64,000 bases of DNA from Psychrobacter sp. 4Dc. GTDB taxonomy: Bacteria > Pseudomonadota > Gammaproteobacteria > Pseudomonadales > Moraxellaceae. The DNA is taken from positions 1-64,000 of the forward strand of contig NZ_PJAT01000040.1 in NCBI RefSeq assembly GCF_002836715.1, in the 5' to 3' direction. Made by a program: the position numbers and the translations under genes. Under the pieces are notes generated by a model. It worked only from the letters and a program-made list of their open reading frames with translations, was not told the DNA's origin and made no database searches. This document shows positions 8,770 through 18,454 of this stretch, piece by piece (the stretch's first letter is position 1; each line of letters starts with the position of its first letter).

Positions 8770-10170
8770 TTAGTTGGCAGCGGCTTCTGTTGGTTTTTTG
8801 GTAGAAGTCTCATCGCCAGCTGGCTTTTTATCCATCGTTTTTGCGGCTTGCTGCGGCGTTTTGGTATTAGGCGCACTTTGTGCAGCTGGTGCTGGATTTG
8901 CACTTTCTAATGGTTTGGCGACCACTTCTTGGTCAGGTTTGACCTTAGCACCGCCAATCACAACTACTTTGTCACCTGCTTTCAAGCCTTCAGTGACGAC
9001 CCATTGTCCATCGTAAGTACCATTAATGGTGACCGGACGTACTTGGATTTTATTATTTTCGTCAACGATATAGACTTGCGTCTCACTCTTCGGCGTACGA
9101 GTGACTGCACTTTGCGGGACAAGGGCTGCGTTGGTAATAACGCTTTGTGTCAAACGTGCCGTGACATACATACCTGGTAGCAGGATATTATTGCTGTTTG
9201 GGAAAATAGCACGTAAGGTGACAGCACCTGTTGACTCGTCAACTTTGGCTTCAGACAGTGCAAGCTTACCGCGTACTGGGTAAACAGACCCATCTTCTAG
9301 TACCAATTCAACTGAGTTCATACCTGGCTGAGCAGTACCATCTGCTATCTGCTGACGAAGCTTTAGCAACTCAGAAGAAGACTGGCTGATATCAACGTAG
9401 ATAGGGTCTAAGCGTGAAATAGTTACCAATGGATCTGCTTGACCAGCACTGACTAGAGTACCAGCAGTGACGCTAGAGCGATCAGTACGGCCAGTAAGCG
9501 GTGCGCGTACGATTGTACGGTTTAGATCTAAGGTACTGGCTTCTAAACCTGCTTTTGCGGTCTGAATGCCTGCTTTTGCACTCTCAATACCTGCTTGAGT
9601 TTGACCGACAGCGGCGGCGGCACTTTGTACAGCTGCTTGTGCCGTACGTACGGCTGTTTGTGCTTGATCGTACTGCTGCTTTGAGATGGCATCAATACTG
9701 ACCAGACCTTGCAGACGTTGTAAGTCATTTTGTGCTTGTGCTAATGACGCTTGACGACTGACTAGCTCAGCTTTTGCATTGGCATTGTTTGCCACAGCAG
9801 TTTGATAGTTAGCCTGTGATTGCTGTACGGCAGCTTGGCCACTCGTTACAGATGAGGCATAGTTATCGGTGTTGATGCGATACAGTGGCTGACCTTTTTT
9901 GACGTTGCTTCCTTCACGGAATAGTACTTCGTCAATCACACCGTTGACCTGTGGGCGGACGTCAGCAGTTTGATAAGCTGCAGTACGACCAGAAAAAGTT
10001 TGTACTTGAGGGACGGTATCGAGAGTGACTGTCTGAACGTTGACAACCGCAGGCGGCATTTGCTGCTGTGCGGCTTGCTCACCAGCGGCGTCCTCGTTGT
10101 TGTCACAGCCAACCAGTACAGCTCCAGATAGTACAGATGCTATTACAAGCGCAAGATAAGAGTGCTTCAT
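8770..10170 (-). CDS. RND efflux periplasmic adaptor lipoprotein (membrane fusion protein, AcrA/MexA/AdeI-like)
   Basis: This adaptor bridges the RND pump and the outer-membrane channel. The 466-residue form starting MKHSYLALVI has a signal peptide with lipobox LVGC and lipidated Cys22. Then come a lipoyl half-motif (VRPQVNGVIDEVLFREGSNVK), a long Ala/Gln-rich alpha-hairpin (about 105-215) and the second lipoyl and beta-barrel parts (IVRAPLTGRTDRSSVTAG; LLPGMYVTARL). The ATG at 10170 is preferred over a TTG at 10185 because GAGG is spaced 6 nt from it. The tail (about 425-466) is low-complexity, rich in A, P, K and T. It is the first gene of the efflux operon. Confidence 0.95.
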   Translation of the reverse strand: MKHSYLALVIASVLSGAVLVGCDNNEDAAGEQAAQQQMPPAVVNVQTVTLDTVPQVQTFSGRTAAYQTADVRPQVNGVIDEVLFREGSNVKKGQPLYRINTDNYASSVTSGQAAVQQSQANYQTAVANNANAKAELVSRQASLAQAQNDLQRLQGLVSIDAISKQQYDQAQTAVRTAQAAVQSAAAAVGQTQAGIESAKAGIQTAKAGLEASTLDLNRTIVRAPLTGRTDRSSVTAGTLVSAGQADPLVTISRLDPIYVDISQSSSELLKLRQQIADGTAQPGMNSVELVLEDGSVYPVRGKLALSEAKVDESTGAVTLRAIFPNSNNILLPGMYVTARLTQSVITNAALVPQSAVTRTPKSETQVYIVDENNKIQVRPVTINGTYDGQWVVTEGLKAGDKVVVIGGAKVKPDQEVVAKPLESANPAPAAQSAPNTKTPQQAAKTMDKKPAGDETSTKKPTEAAAN

Positions 10171-10956
10171 CAATGTCCTCGGCAATATATATAAATAGTG
10201 ACAGTATAAAAATCGATCAATAAGTTTGGCGTACTGAATACAAGGGTCTTGCTAATACTAAATAACTTGCTAATGCTGAAGAAAGAGAATAAATAGCCTA
10301 AGCTGGCGCTATTTACTCCAGTTTCAGATGTTTCCGTTAGCGAAATATGACTAATAGAAAATCTGACATCGATATGGATTAAGTATCGAAAGGATTATTT
10401 AGCATTAATTGTTTAAGCAAACCACAGAATGGATTAATAAATTTAAAGAGTTATTATAAACTATTGGGGTAACCCCATAGTCAAGTGATTCACGATAGGA
10501 AAGCTGACAAAAACTGACCGCACTGTGCTCGCTGAGTAAATAAAATCCCGCCATAGTAACCGCTACACCAACTAGCAGCTAATAAGAAGACATACAACCT
10601 ACTATCGAAATTTATTGTAATTTTTTGTTATAATCGTAAAGCCTTAGTAGTGTTAAGGTCTTTAAATAGCCAAAAAACTACTTTGTTAACAAAATGATGA
10701 TTTTAGCAACCCCTAATTCCAGTCATAAAAAATAACTATCAGTATCTCTCTACCTAGCGTTATCAAACTTTAACCGACTGTCAAAAAGCCTTATACGATT
10801 ATAGTACTGCAAGAATGTATGAAACTTAAAGAAAGGTAACGATTTGGCTGACATGCTAGTTTTTGAGAAGGTACTTCTTAATTTATGAGCTTCTTATTCA
10901 TCAATTGCTGAAGGAGTTTGCTAAAAAGCCATGCTAAAAAATTCTGTCAAAAAAAA
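10171..10956. other. AT-rich intergenic region upstream of the efflux operon
   Basis: About 790 bp hold no supportable gene. On the minus strand TATACT near 10206 is a weak -10 candidate for the efflux operon. At 10461-10480 TGGGG-TAA-CCCCA, flanked by CTA/TAG, forms an inverted repeat of a size that could be an operator. No TetR-, MarR- or LysR-type regulator gene is nearby. Confidence 0.5.
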
Positions 10957-10991
10957 GAGTCGTCTTAATTAGTTAATAACACAGACGACTC
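10957..10991 (-). terminator. Terminator of ispB
   Basis: GAGTCGTC (10957-10964) pairs with GACGACTC (10984-10991). On the minus strand the stem is followed by eight Ts. Confidence 0.9.
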
Positions 10992-10999
10992 AGCGTTAA

Positions 11000-12025
11000 T
11001 TATACTAATCGGGCGCTAGCGAGTTCAGTCAATTGATATAAGCCTGTACGATAACGGTTGTCTGGTAGCGTACTCAGTGCATCTTGTGCCAGTTTAGTTT
11101 CTTCTAGAGCGCGCTGCTTACAATAAGCCAATGAGCCAGAACTACGTACCAATTCAATAAGCTGTTCAGCATTTGGTGTCTTACCTGTCTGAACGGCAAT
11201 ACGTAACTGCTCATAGCCTTCAGTGTCGCTGTCTTTGAGTAGCTCGAGTGCTTTGATAGTCGGTAGGGTAGGTTTGCCTTCAGCAAGATCATCGCCTAAG
11301 TTTTTGCCCATCACTTCACTGTCGCCACTATAGTCGAGCACATCATCGATAATTTGGAACGCATTACCAAAATGCTGTCCGAAATCGCCCAATGCCGTCA
11401 TATATTCTGTCTTGTCTTGCAAGATAGCAGCACCTTGGGTCGCCATCATGAACAGGCGTGATGTTTTGCCATCGATAATGCGTAAGTAATCTTCCTCTGT
11501 TGCGGCAGGGTTATGTTGGTGCTGTAGCTGTAACACTTCGCCTTCAGCAATATCACAGGTCCCATCAGAGAACACTTGTAACAATGGCAAGCTCTGAAAA
11601 CCAACCAACAGATTGAACGCGCGAGCAATCAAATAGTCACCGACCAACACGGCAGTGGCGTTGTCCCACGTTGCATTTGCCGTCGGTTTTCCACGGCGTT
11701 GCCCTGACTCATCGATGACATCGTCGTGGACTAGGGTAGCGGTATGTAGCATTTCAGTGATAGCTGCTAGATGCATGGCCTTTTCTGAAGGATTGTCATC
11801 AAACATACGTGCGCAAAGCAATGTAATCAGCGGACGCATACGCTTGCCACCAGCATTTATCACGTGTTGCGAGACGCTCATAACGAGTTGTACTTTTGAG
11901 TTCAAACTGCCAAACACTTGCTTGTCCATCACCTCAAAGTCATTGGCTACAATACTTTGAATATCAGCATAGCTAGGCGTCGATTGAGAGGCAGGCACGG
12001 TATTCTTTAAAGAGGTACTAGTCAT
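11000..12025 (-). CDS. ispB: Octaprenyl diphosphate synthase
   Basis: This trans-prenyltransferase builds the long isoprenoid tail of ubiquinone from farnesyl and isopentenyl diphosphate. The 341-residue protein shows GGKRMRP (59-65), the first aspartate-rich motif DDVID (101-105) and the second in FQIIDDVLDYSGD (about 223-235), plus KTSRLFMMATQGAA. Length matches IspB/SdsA enzymes; exact chain length (Q8 or Q9) cannot be read from sequence. It lies divergent from rplU, the usual neighbourhood in gammaproteobacteria, and ends in its own terminator. UbiE, UbiJ and UbiB at the other end of the window act in the same pathway. Confidence 0.95.
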   Translation of the reverse strand: MTSTSLKNTVPASQSTPSYADIQSIVANDFEVMDKQVFGSLNSKVQLVMSVSQHVINAGGKRMRPLITLLCARMFDDNPSEKAMHLAAITEMLHTATLVHDDVIDESGQRRGKPTANATWDNATAVLVGDYLIARAFNLLVGFQSLPLLQVFSDGTCDIAEGEVLQLQHQHNPAATEEDYLRIIDGKTSRLFMMATQGAAILQDKTEYMTALGDFGQHFGNAFQIIDDVLDYSGDSEVMGKNLGDDLAEGKPTLPTIKALELLKDSDTEGYEQLRIAVQTGKTPNAEQLIELVRSSGSLAYCKQRALEETKLAQDALSTLPDNRYRTGLYQLTELASARLV

Positions 12026-12319
12026 AATAAATAGTCATATTAATAAGAGTAAAGAGAGTTGGTGTAACCTTGACTTTATCTATCTATAGGTAAGGTATTA
12101 TTTCGCTTATGATAGCATAGCTATCTGCTTAAATTGTTGGTTAAAGTATATAGCACAAGTAGGTCAAGCATATGGTATATAGGGCTTACTATGCCTATTG
12201 AATAGAATAAAAACTGTAAGAAATGTCTTATGTTTTACAGATATATCTTCTAGCGCATTTTAAGCTTATTGGTCACATAAATGATTCATAAAAGGCTGTA
12301 AGTAACTGATTGCATAAGT

Positions 12320-12594
12320 TATAATGGCCGCTGTTGGGCTTAATCTATCACTTATCATTACTATTTCTCATGTTTATATTCGCATTGTCGTTTATCGACT
12401 TTCCTTGATGAGCAGCAGTTATAGCCAAATGAGAGATGGTCATTAGTGTAACCACCTTGCAAAAACGAGAGGCGCGGCTTGCTTTTATGAGCAAAAAGCC
12501 GTAAAATCTTGCCTTTAATTTTTCCCTGTCGTGTTCGTCGTAAAAGCGTTGGTATAACATCAGCCACGGCACACGGGTTAAACGGAGTCATACA
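12320..12594 (+). promoter_or_regulatory. rplU promoter and long leader
   Basis: A perfect TATAAT lies at 12320-12325 with only a weak -35 (CTGTAA, 18 bp upstream). A start near 12332 would leave a leader of about 260 nt before rplU. The leader contains a hairpin with CGGCTT (12475-12480) pairing with AAGCCG (12496-12501). Autoregulation is possible but inferred. The rest of the ispB-rplU gap (12026-12319) shows nothing I can support. Confidence 0.5.
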
Positions 12595-12906
12595 ATGTAC
12601 GCAGTAATCAAAACTGGTGGTAAACAGCACCGTGTAGTCGTCGATGAATTGCTTAAAGTTGAACTACTAAAAGCAGAAAAAGGCGAAACAATCAAATTTG
12701 AAGACGTGTTGATGGTTGTTGACGGCGATAACGTCAAAATCGGTCAGCCTGTTGTTGACGGAGCTAGCGTAGAAGTTGAAGTTGTTGAGCATGGTCGCGG
12801 CGAAAAAATCCGTATCATCAAGCACAACCGTCGTAAGCATTATCACAAAGAACAAGGTCACCGCCAATGGTACACCTTGTTAAAAATCAAAGCGATTAAT
12901 GCCTAA
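12595..12906 (+). CDS. rplU: 50S ribosomal protein L21
   Basis: L21 is a 23S rRNA-binding protein of the large subunit. The 103-residue sequence begins [20 protein letters not shown], the L21 signature. It ends with the basic tract [18 protein letters not shown], followed by YTLLKIKAI. Length is normal. It is followed 91 bp later by rpmA in the conserved rplU-rpmA operon. Start codon and spacing are unambiguous. Nothing unusual is seen except the long leader upstream. Confidence 0.98.
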   Translation: MYAVIKTGGKQHRVVVDELLKVELLKAEKGETIKFEDVLMVVDGDNVKIGQPVVDGASVEVEVVEHGRGEKIRIIKHNRRKHYHKEQGHRQWYTLLKIKAINA

Positions 12907-12997
12907 TTATCCATTTAGCAATTATTGCTAAATAGCGCACTAAATGCTTAAGAGTTATCGCATCAGCGATAAGTCAAATTAACAAGGAGATTTTCTC

Positions 12998-13255
12998 ATG
13001 GCACATAAAAAAGCTGCCGGTTCGAGCCGTAACGGTCGTGATTCAAACCCAAAAATGCTAGGCGTAAAAATCTTTGGTGGCCAAGCTATCACAGCTGGTA
13101 ACATCATCGTTCGTCAACGTGGTACAGAATTCCACGCAGGCGAAGGCGTTGGCATGGGTCGTGACCATACTTTATTTGCACTGAATGATGGTGTTGTAAA
13201 GTTTGCGACCAAAGGTAAATTTAACCGTCGTTATGTTACGGTTGAAAACGCATAA
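12998..13255 (+). CDS. rpmA: 50S ribosomal protein L27
   Basis: L27 sits by the peptidyl transferase centre, where its N-terminus reaches the tRNA ends. The 85-residue protein begins [20 protein letters not shown] and contains [21 protein letters not shown], the family signature. There is no N-terminal cleavage extension of the Firmicutes type. AAGGAG is well placed before the ATG. A strong terminator follows. The obg gene often found after rpmA is not here. Confidence 0.98.
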   Translation: MAHKKAAGSSRNGRDSNPKMLGVKIFGGQAITAGNIIVRQRGTEFHAGEGVGMGRDHTLFALNDGVVKFATKGKFNRRYVTVENA

Positions 13256-13303
13256 TTATCTATTTAGATTATTTTATTCTTTGGATAGAATGATCAGATA
13301 ATT

Positions 13304-13342
13304 AAAAAAGCCCTTACTGCCTTATGGTAGTAGGGGCTTTTT
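13304..13342 (+). terminator. Terminator of rplU-rpmA
   Basis: AAGCCCTTACTGCC pairs with GGTAGTAGGGGCTT around a TTAT loop, followed by a T-run. Confidence 0.92.
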
Positions 13343-13624
13343 ATGTTTGTAGGGTGATATAAATTAATAATAATTCTTTTAAGCGATATTTTTAAGGCCA
13401 CTATTATCATAATTATTATAGCTAAGAATTCTAAATGCAAACTTTTACCGTGTAACTGTATTGGTTACAAGCGTGTATGGCAGCCGTAGTAAAGATTGCA
13501 AATCATGACTAGGCGCGTAATAAAAAAACTGGCACACTGTTGCCATTGCTGATGGTTACCAGCTTTAGCTTGGTAAAATCAGTATTTATAGAAAACAAAA
13601 ATTTCAATAGAACATTTTATTTTT

Positions 13625-13658
13625 AGCGACAACTTTAAAGCGACAATCTTTAAGCGAC
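13625..13658. repeat. Three AGCGAC repeats at 14-bp spacing upstream of lolA
   Basis: AGCGAC starts at 13625, 13639 and 13653, each within a TTTA(A)AGCGACAA-like unit, giving three 14-bp near-tandem copies just before the lolA ribosome site. Function is unknown; it may be replication slippage or a binding array. The remaining 13343-13624 is AT-rich with no gene. Confidence 0.6.
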
Positions 13659-13683
13659 TACGCTTTTTTAGAGAGGATTTATG

Positions 13684-14367
13684 ATGAACTTATCTACGAA
13701 AAAATCAACCAAACAAAAAATGATGAGTGGTGCTTTAGCAGGTGTGTTAATGACATCGCTAGGTATCGCAGCGCCAATGATGGCATTGACTCAAACGGCT
13801 ACAGCAGCTCCTGCTGATAACCTAACAGCCGCTAAACGTCTGAATAAATTGCTGACCAATACCAAGAGTATGACGGCCAATTTTAGTCAAACAACTAAAG
13901 GCGCGAGTAGTGGTACGTTTAAAGGCTCTATGAGTGTCCAACGTCCAAATAACTTCCGCTGGGAAACCAAGTCGCCATCAGAGCAGCTGATCGTTGCTAA
14001 TGGGAACTCTATGTGGGTTTATGACAAGGATTTAGAGCAAGCGACTAAGCAAAACGTCGACAGCCAAGTAGGTAATACACCAGCTTTGCTACTGTCAGGT
14101 GATCCGAGCAAAATTGATCAAAACTTCAAAATCACTCAGCCATATGACAACAAAAACTACTATGTGCTCTATCCTAAGTCAGACAGCGCAAGTTTTAAAA
14201 GTCTTTCAATAAGCTTTAGTGGTGGCAAACCTGTCATGATGGTATTGAATGATACCTTGGGTCAAACAACTTCTATCAAGTTTAGCGGTATCAAAATGAA
14301 CCCAAGTATCGGTAGCAGTCAGTTTAAATTTACACCACCAAAGGGTGTTGATGTGATTAATCAGTAA
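13684..14367 (+). CDS. lolA: Outer-membrane lipoprotein carrier protein LolA
   Basis: LolA is the periplasmic chaperone that takes lipoproteins from the LolCDE exporter to LolB in the outer membrane. The 227-residue precursor has a long signal peptide ending about ATAAPADN. Then come the LolA fold strands: KSMTANFSQTTKGAS, GSMSVQRPNNFRWETKSPSEQL and NSMWVYDKDLEQATKQ. Next is LLSGDPSKIDQNFKI, and the C-terminal part includes FKFTPPKGVDVI. Two ATGs are possible (13681 and 13684); GAGAGG at 13671-13676 suits the second better. Monocistronic with its own terminator. Confidence 0.92.
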   Translation: MNLSTKKSTKQKMMSGALAGVLMTSLGIAAPMMALTQTATAAPADNLTAAKRLNKLLTNTKSMTANFSQTTKGASSGTFKGSMSVQRPNNFRWETKSPSEQLIVANGNSMWVYDKDLEQATKQNVDSQVGNTPALLLSGDPSKIDQNFKITQPYDNKNYYVLYPKSDSASFKSLSISFSGGKPVMMVLNDTLGQTTSIKFSGIKMNPSIGSSQFKFTPPKGVDVINQ

Positions 14368-14419
14368 TTAACATAGATATTGCTAGGTTTTGATATCAGT
14401 TCAAAATTAGCAACATAAT

Positions 14420-14454
14420 AAAAAGGACAGATCCTATGAGGTCTGTCCTTTTTT
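14420..14454. terminator. Bidirectional terminator between lolA and scpB
   Basis: AAGGACAGA pairs with TCTGTCCTT, with an A-run on the left and a T-run on the right, between two converging genes. Confidence 0.92.
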
Positions 14455-14487
14455 ATGTGAGTAACTATAGTTTGTTCAGCAGAAAAT

Positions 14488-15102
14488 TTAAGACATGGCT
14501 CGTATGGTTTCCATATCTGGCATAGGTGGTAATTCATCTAAATGGCTTAATCCAAAGGCATCTAAAAACTGCGCAGTAGTATGAAGCAATGCAGGACGGC
14601 CTAAAGTATCTTTAAAGCCTTTCTCCACAATCCAGCCTTTATCAAACAACTGGCGCAGTATATTGCTCGATAATGTTACTCCGCGCACATGCTCGATATC
14701 ACTGCGTGTCACAGGTTGTTTATAAGCAATGACACTTAGGGTTTCAAGTAAAGCTTGGCTCAGGCGTTCCTGACGCTGCGGAAAAATACGCTGAATTAGA
14801 CTGCTATAGTCATCAGATATCTGTAAACGATAACCGCTGGCGGTCTCATGTAGCCTAAGCACACCTGTATCTAAGCGTTGTTGCAGCACTTCCAAGGTTT
14901 GCTTTAATTCTTTAGTAGATAATGACAAATGTTTCTTTAATGCGTGAGCGGTCAGCGGTGCTTCTGATGCATGCAACAGTACTTCAATACGTTTACTCAT
15001 CTCTTCAAGAGAATTATGCTGCGCTTCAGCTGATGGTGATGTAGTCATAGTTGTTGATTCTAGGGTCTTATCATGTTGCTTTGGGTCTTCAATATCTACC
15101 AT
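14488..15102 (-). CDS. scpB: Segregation and condensation protein B
   Basis: ScpB is the winged-helix partner of ScpA and SMC in chromosome condensation. The 204-residue protein has two winged-helix domains. The first holds IEVLLHASEAPLTAHALKKH. The second has the family signature LLETLSVIAYKQPVTRSDIE and VRGVTLSSNILRQLFDKGWI, then GRPALLHTTAQFLDAFGL. The first 30 or so residues are polar and probably disordered. It follows scpA by 70 bp in a trpS-scpA-scpB unit. No smc gene is in the window. Confidence 0.94.
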   Translation of the reverse strand: MVDIEDPKQHDKTLESTTMTTSPSAEAQHNSLEEMSKRIEVLLHASEAPLTAHALKKHLSLSTKELKQTLEVLQQRLDTGVLRLHETASGYRLQISDDYSSLIQRIFPQRQERLSQALLETLSVIAYKQPVTRSDIEHVRGVTLSSNILRQLFDKGWIVEKGFKDTLGRPALLHTTAQFLDAFGLSHLDELPPMPDMETIRAMS

Positions 15103-15172
15103 CTAAAGTATGCTCTTATTTCAATATTGTGATTTTAATAGAGAGTAGTCTAAGAGACAGTCTTAGAGCCTA

Positions 15173-16123
15173 CTAGGCTAACCACTGTAATGTGAGATTT
15201 GTGGATTCATTATTCATATCAGACGGTTCGTCATTGGAAACAGAGTTGACGACACCGCTATCTGTCTCAATATTGACCACACCAACTAACTGCCGCTTTA
15301 TAAGCTCAAGTACGGCGACAAAACTCACGACCACGCCTATTTTACCTTGTGCCTTATCCAGTAGCTCATAAAAGGAGCGCGCCCCATCTGTACTTAATTG
15401 TCTGCTAATACTGGCAATACGATCGGCAAGGGGTACTGCATCAACTTTGATCGTATGCATTTGATAGTCAGGCTGTAACTGCATTTTAAATAAGCTATCA
15501 ATCAGCAAGTTAGGTGAGTAGCTTGGCAGTTCCGCATTCATAACGTCTTGACCAGGCATACTAACCATGGCCAAAAACACATCGCGCTCTAGACGTACTA
15601 GATTGTCTAGGCGTTGACTGACCACTTTGATTTGCGCGTATTCTTCGAGGCGTTCGATCAGTTCTGATTTTGGGTCACGCTCATCGGTAGGGGTATCAGG
15701 GGCAGGTAATAGCAGTTCGGTTTTGATAGCGATAAGCGTTGATGCCATAAGAAGATAATCACCCGCTAATTCAAAGTGCTCGGTATCCAATTCACCGATA
15801 TAAGCTAAGTACTGCTCAGTGATAGGCAAAATGGGCATTTGGGTCAAATCGACGTTGTTCTTTTTGACCAAATACAATAGAAAATCCAATGGACCAGCAA
15901 ATTGCTCTAACCAAATAGCAAAGGCTTGCGGTGGTACATACAGGTCTTCTGGCAAATGCTGCACAGGCGTTTGATAGATACGCAGCGACATATCATGGTT
16001 GACTGATTCATCATGCTCGCTCTGATTGTCTGTAAGCTCGGAGGTTGAAGCAGCCATGGCAGATAAGGCGGCTTTAGACAAAGCCGCCTGCTTGGTGTTT
16101 GGTTCAGTTTGCACGTTTAGCAC
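15173..16123 (-). CDS. scpA: Segregation and condensation protein A
   Basis: ScpA is the kleisin subunit that bridges SMC heads. The 316-residue protein shows the kleisin N-terminal signature FAGPLDFLLYLVKKNNVDL and LAGDYLLMASTLIAIKTELLLP, and a C-terminal winged helix (VVSFVAVLELIKRQLVGVV). The region before FAGPLDF is about 75 residues and rich in Ala, Ser and acidic residues. The start used is a GTG at 16123, 48 bp after trpS. A later ATG at residue 45 (MSLRIYQTP) is a possible alternative; neither has a strong ribosome site. Confidence 0.92.
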   Translation of the reverse strand: MLNVQTEPNTKQAALSKAALSAMAASTSELTDNQSEHDESVNHDMSLRIYQTPVQHLPEDLYVPPQAFAIWLEQFAGPLDFLLYLVKKNNVDLTQMPILPITEQYLAYIGELDTEHFELAGDYLLMASTLIAIKTELLLPAPDTPTDERDPKSELIERLEEYAQIKVVSQRLDNLVRLERDVFLAMVSMPGQDVMNAELPSYSPNLLIDSLFKMQLQPDYQMHTIKVDAVPLADRIASISRQLSTDGARSFYELLDKAQGKIGVVVSFVAVLELIKRQLVGVVNIETDSGVVNSVSNDEPSDMNNESTNLTLQWLA

Positions 16124-16171
16124 CCGCTTTGATAATAAATTGCGTCAGTGAAACGACTATCCCAGCAACGG

Positions 16172-17257
16172 TTATTTAAGCTTAGCAAGCGGACGGATAC
16201 CGATAGCACGGCGAGCTTTGTCTAGTTGCTTGCGACTATGACGACGGGCTTTATTTGCACCCATCTGCAAGATCTCTTCTAGCTCTTTTGGATTGGCCAT
16301 CAGCTCTTCATAACGTGCACGGAATGGCGCGATTTCATCATTAATCTTATCAAATAGAGCTTGCTTAGCGTCACCCCAGCCAATACCAGCGGCATAACGC
16401 GCACGCATATCAGCAATCTCTTCAGCGGTCGCAAATGCTTTATAAATCTCAAAGATAGCTGAATCATCAGGATCTTTTGGCTCATCAGGTAGCTGTGAGT
16501 TAGTCACAATTTTCATGATGGCTTTATGCATCTGTTTTTCAGGACTAATTTGTGGATTTGGCTCACCGAATAGGGGAATCGTATTGCTATAGCTCTTACT
16601 CATCTTGCGGCCATCAAGTCCAGTAAGCAGCGGTATATCGTTATCAACGACTGCTGACGGTAGCGTGAAAAGCGACTTATAACGATGATTAAAAGTACCT
16701 GCGATATCACGCGCCATCTCGATATGCTGTACTTGATCACGACCAACAGGCACATGGGTCGCATTAAACATCAAGATATCAGCCGCCATTAGCACGGGAT
16801 AACCAAACAGACCCATGGTGACACCTTGATCAGGATCGACATCGGCTTTTTCTGTATTGATATCAACGGCTGCTTTATAAGCATGAGCGCGGTTCATCAA
16901 ACCTTTGGCACATGAGCAGTTCAAAATCCAAGCAAGTTCTGGAATTTCAGGTACGTCTGACTGACGGTAGAATGTCACACGCTCTGGGTCTAGACCACAA
17001 GCAATCCACGTAGCGGCAATGGCTCTCGTCGACTCATGAATGATAGCAGGGTCATAACAACCGATAATGCCATGGTAGTCTGCTAAAAAGAAAAACGCTT
17101 CATGATCACTATTTTGAATAGACTCAATCGCTGGACGAATCGCGCCAACATAGTTACCTAAATGTGGAATACCAGTTGGTTTGATACCAGTCAAGATGCG
17201 CTTAGCTTCGGTTGAAGTATCAGAAGTTTGATTGTCAGGAGTACTGTTATTGCTCAT
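16172..17257 (-). CDS. trpS: Tryptophanyl-tRNA synthetase
   Basis: TrpS charges tRNA-Trp. This class I synthetase of 361 residues has the HIGH-equivalent motif PHLGNY (31-36) after LTGIKPTGI, and KMSKS at 218-222 in [16 protein letters not shown]. The C-terminus holds [22 protein letters not shown]. The first 20 residues are a polar extension. It heads the trpS-scpA-scpB unit; this linkage is widespread in Pseudomonadales. Start ATG at 17257 is followed directly by the polar N-terminus. Confidence 0.96.
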   Translation of the reverse strand: MSNNSTPDNQTSDTSTEAKRILTGIKPTGIPHLGNYVGAIRPAIESIQNSDHEAFFFLADYHGIIGCYDPAIIHESTRAIAATWIACGLDPERVTFYRQSDVPEIPELAWILNCSCAKGLMNRAHAYKAAVDINTEKADVDPDQGVTMGLFGYPVLMAADILMFNATHVPVGRDQVQHIEMARDIAGTFNHRYKSLFTLPSAVVDNDIPLLTGLDGRKMSKSYSNTIPLFGEPNPQISPEKQMHKAIMKIVTNSQLPDEPKDPDDSAIFEIYKAFATAEEIADMRARYAAGIGWGDAKQALFDKINDEIAPFRARYEELMANPKELEEILQMGANKARRHSRKQLDKARRAIGIRPLAKLK

Positions 17258-17365
17258 GGAAAATCCGTTATTTTGTTTATCAAATTATTATCAGTGCATA
17301 GCTAAAATGCAAAATATTAGCCGCAAAGTATAGCAAACTTCACCAGTATTTTTGGGAATAAAGGC

Positions 17366-18454
17366 TTACTTATAGATATCAGTACGACCGTTTGGCCCAT
17401 GTTTAAAACGACGATGGAACCACATCCACTGCGTAGGATCAATACGAATGAGCCCTTCTAAAACTTCATTGACCCGAGTGGCATCAGCGACTTCATCTTT
17501 ACTTGGATAGTTGTCTAATTCTGGCGTAATTGTTAAATGATAATGGGGACGTTTACCACGTGGCAAGTTGTCAGGCGTTTGCCGATAAGTATGCAATGCC
17601 ATGACAGCTGGCGGCTGTGCTTTGCTACCCAGTTTTGCCATGCGACGCGATGCAGTGATAGTCGCGGCGGGCACACCGAAAAATGGTGCCATGACCCCTT
17701 GCTTAAGACCATAGTCTTGGTCAGGAGAGTACCAAATGACGTGTCCTGCTTTGATAGAAGTAACTAAGCTTCGCATATCACGACTAGAGATTTGCTTACC
17801 AAATATATTGGTACGACCATTATAGATAAACCAGTCCAGCAAAGGGTTGTTTTGCGTACGATACATACAATCTACTGGGAAAAACTGCGCACATAATAGG
17901 CCACCCAAATCTAGCATCGTATAATGTGCACCGAGCAGGATAACTGGTCGCTGCTCATTTTGCGCATTAACAATATGCTGTAGCCCTGAAATGGAAACAG
18001 TTCTAGTAAATATATTTGGCCTGAACCAAGCGCATAACGTTTCAAACACACCAATGCCTTGATTGACAAATACTTGCTTGGCCATTAGTTCACGTTCAGC
18101 TTCGGGCTTTTCTGGAAATGCCAGCTTCAGATTGATTAGCGTATCGCGTCTACGCGAGCCAGCAGCTTTATAAATCAATATACCAAGCTTACGACCTAGC
18201 CAAAACTGCCAACGTAGTGGCAGATATATCATTGGTAGCATTATTAAGAATAATAACCAAATGCCCCAATTCTTTGGTGATAAAAACTGCCACTGAAATG
18301 GCTTGTTATCTGCTTGCGCTGTACGCTTATGATTTTGGGTAATTGTCGGTGTGCCAGCAGGTATCGCAGGCGACTTAGCCGACTGTTTCATGCTAGGCGG
18401 CACGCTGCTATTGGCAGATGGTTTGCTAGGGTCAAATTGTTCTGGCGCTTTCAT
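17366..18454 (-). CDS. Lipid A biosynthesis acyltransferase (LpxL/HtrB family)
   Basis: This inner-membrane enzyme transfers a secondary acyl chain from acyl-ACP to a lipid A precursor. The acyltransferase HX4D motif is HYTMLD, in VILLGAHYTMLDLGG. RTQNNPLLDWFIYNGR, WYSPDQDYG and MWFHRRFKHGP are family blocks. One membrane anchor (WGIWLLFLIMLPMIYLPL) precedes the domain. An ATG at 18454 (MKAPEQFD) is preferred over 18487 because AAGGA lies just upstream of it; the upstream ATG has none. About 60 residues before the anchor are polar and Pro/Ser-rich, longer than usual. LpxL versus LpxM cannot be told from sequence alone. Confidence 0.9.
   Translation of the reverse strand: MKAPEQFDPSKPSANSSVPPSMKQSAKSPAIPAGTPTITQNHKRTAQADNKPFQWQFLSPKNWGIWLLFLIMLPMIYLPLRWQFWLGRKLGILIYKAAGSRRRDTLINLKLAFPEKPEAERELMAKQVFVNQGIGVFETLCAWFRPNIFTRTVSISGLQHIVNAQNEQRPVILLGAHYTMLDLGGLLCAQFFPVDCMYRTQNNPLLDWFIYNGRTNIFGKQISSRDMRSLVTSIKAGHVIWYSPDQDYGLKQGVMAPFFGVPAATITASRRMAKLGSKAQPPAVMALHTYRQTPDNLPRGKRPHYHLTITPELDNYPSKDEVADATRVNEVLEGLIRIDPTQWMWFHRRFKHGPNGRTDIYK

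Noticed and set aside
10461-10480. Inverted repeat before the efflux operon as a firm regulator operator
   Set aside because: It is short, slightly asymmetric and without a nearby regulator gene; kept only as a candidate within the gap description.
12348-12630. Two overlapping minus-strand open frames upstream of rplU
   Set aside because: No ribosome site or recognisable domain; they lie in the rplU leader and look like chance frames.
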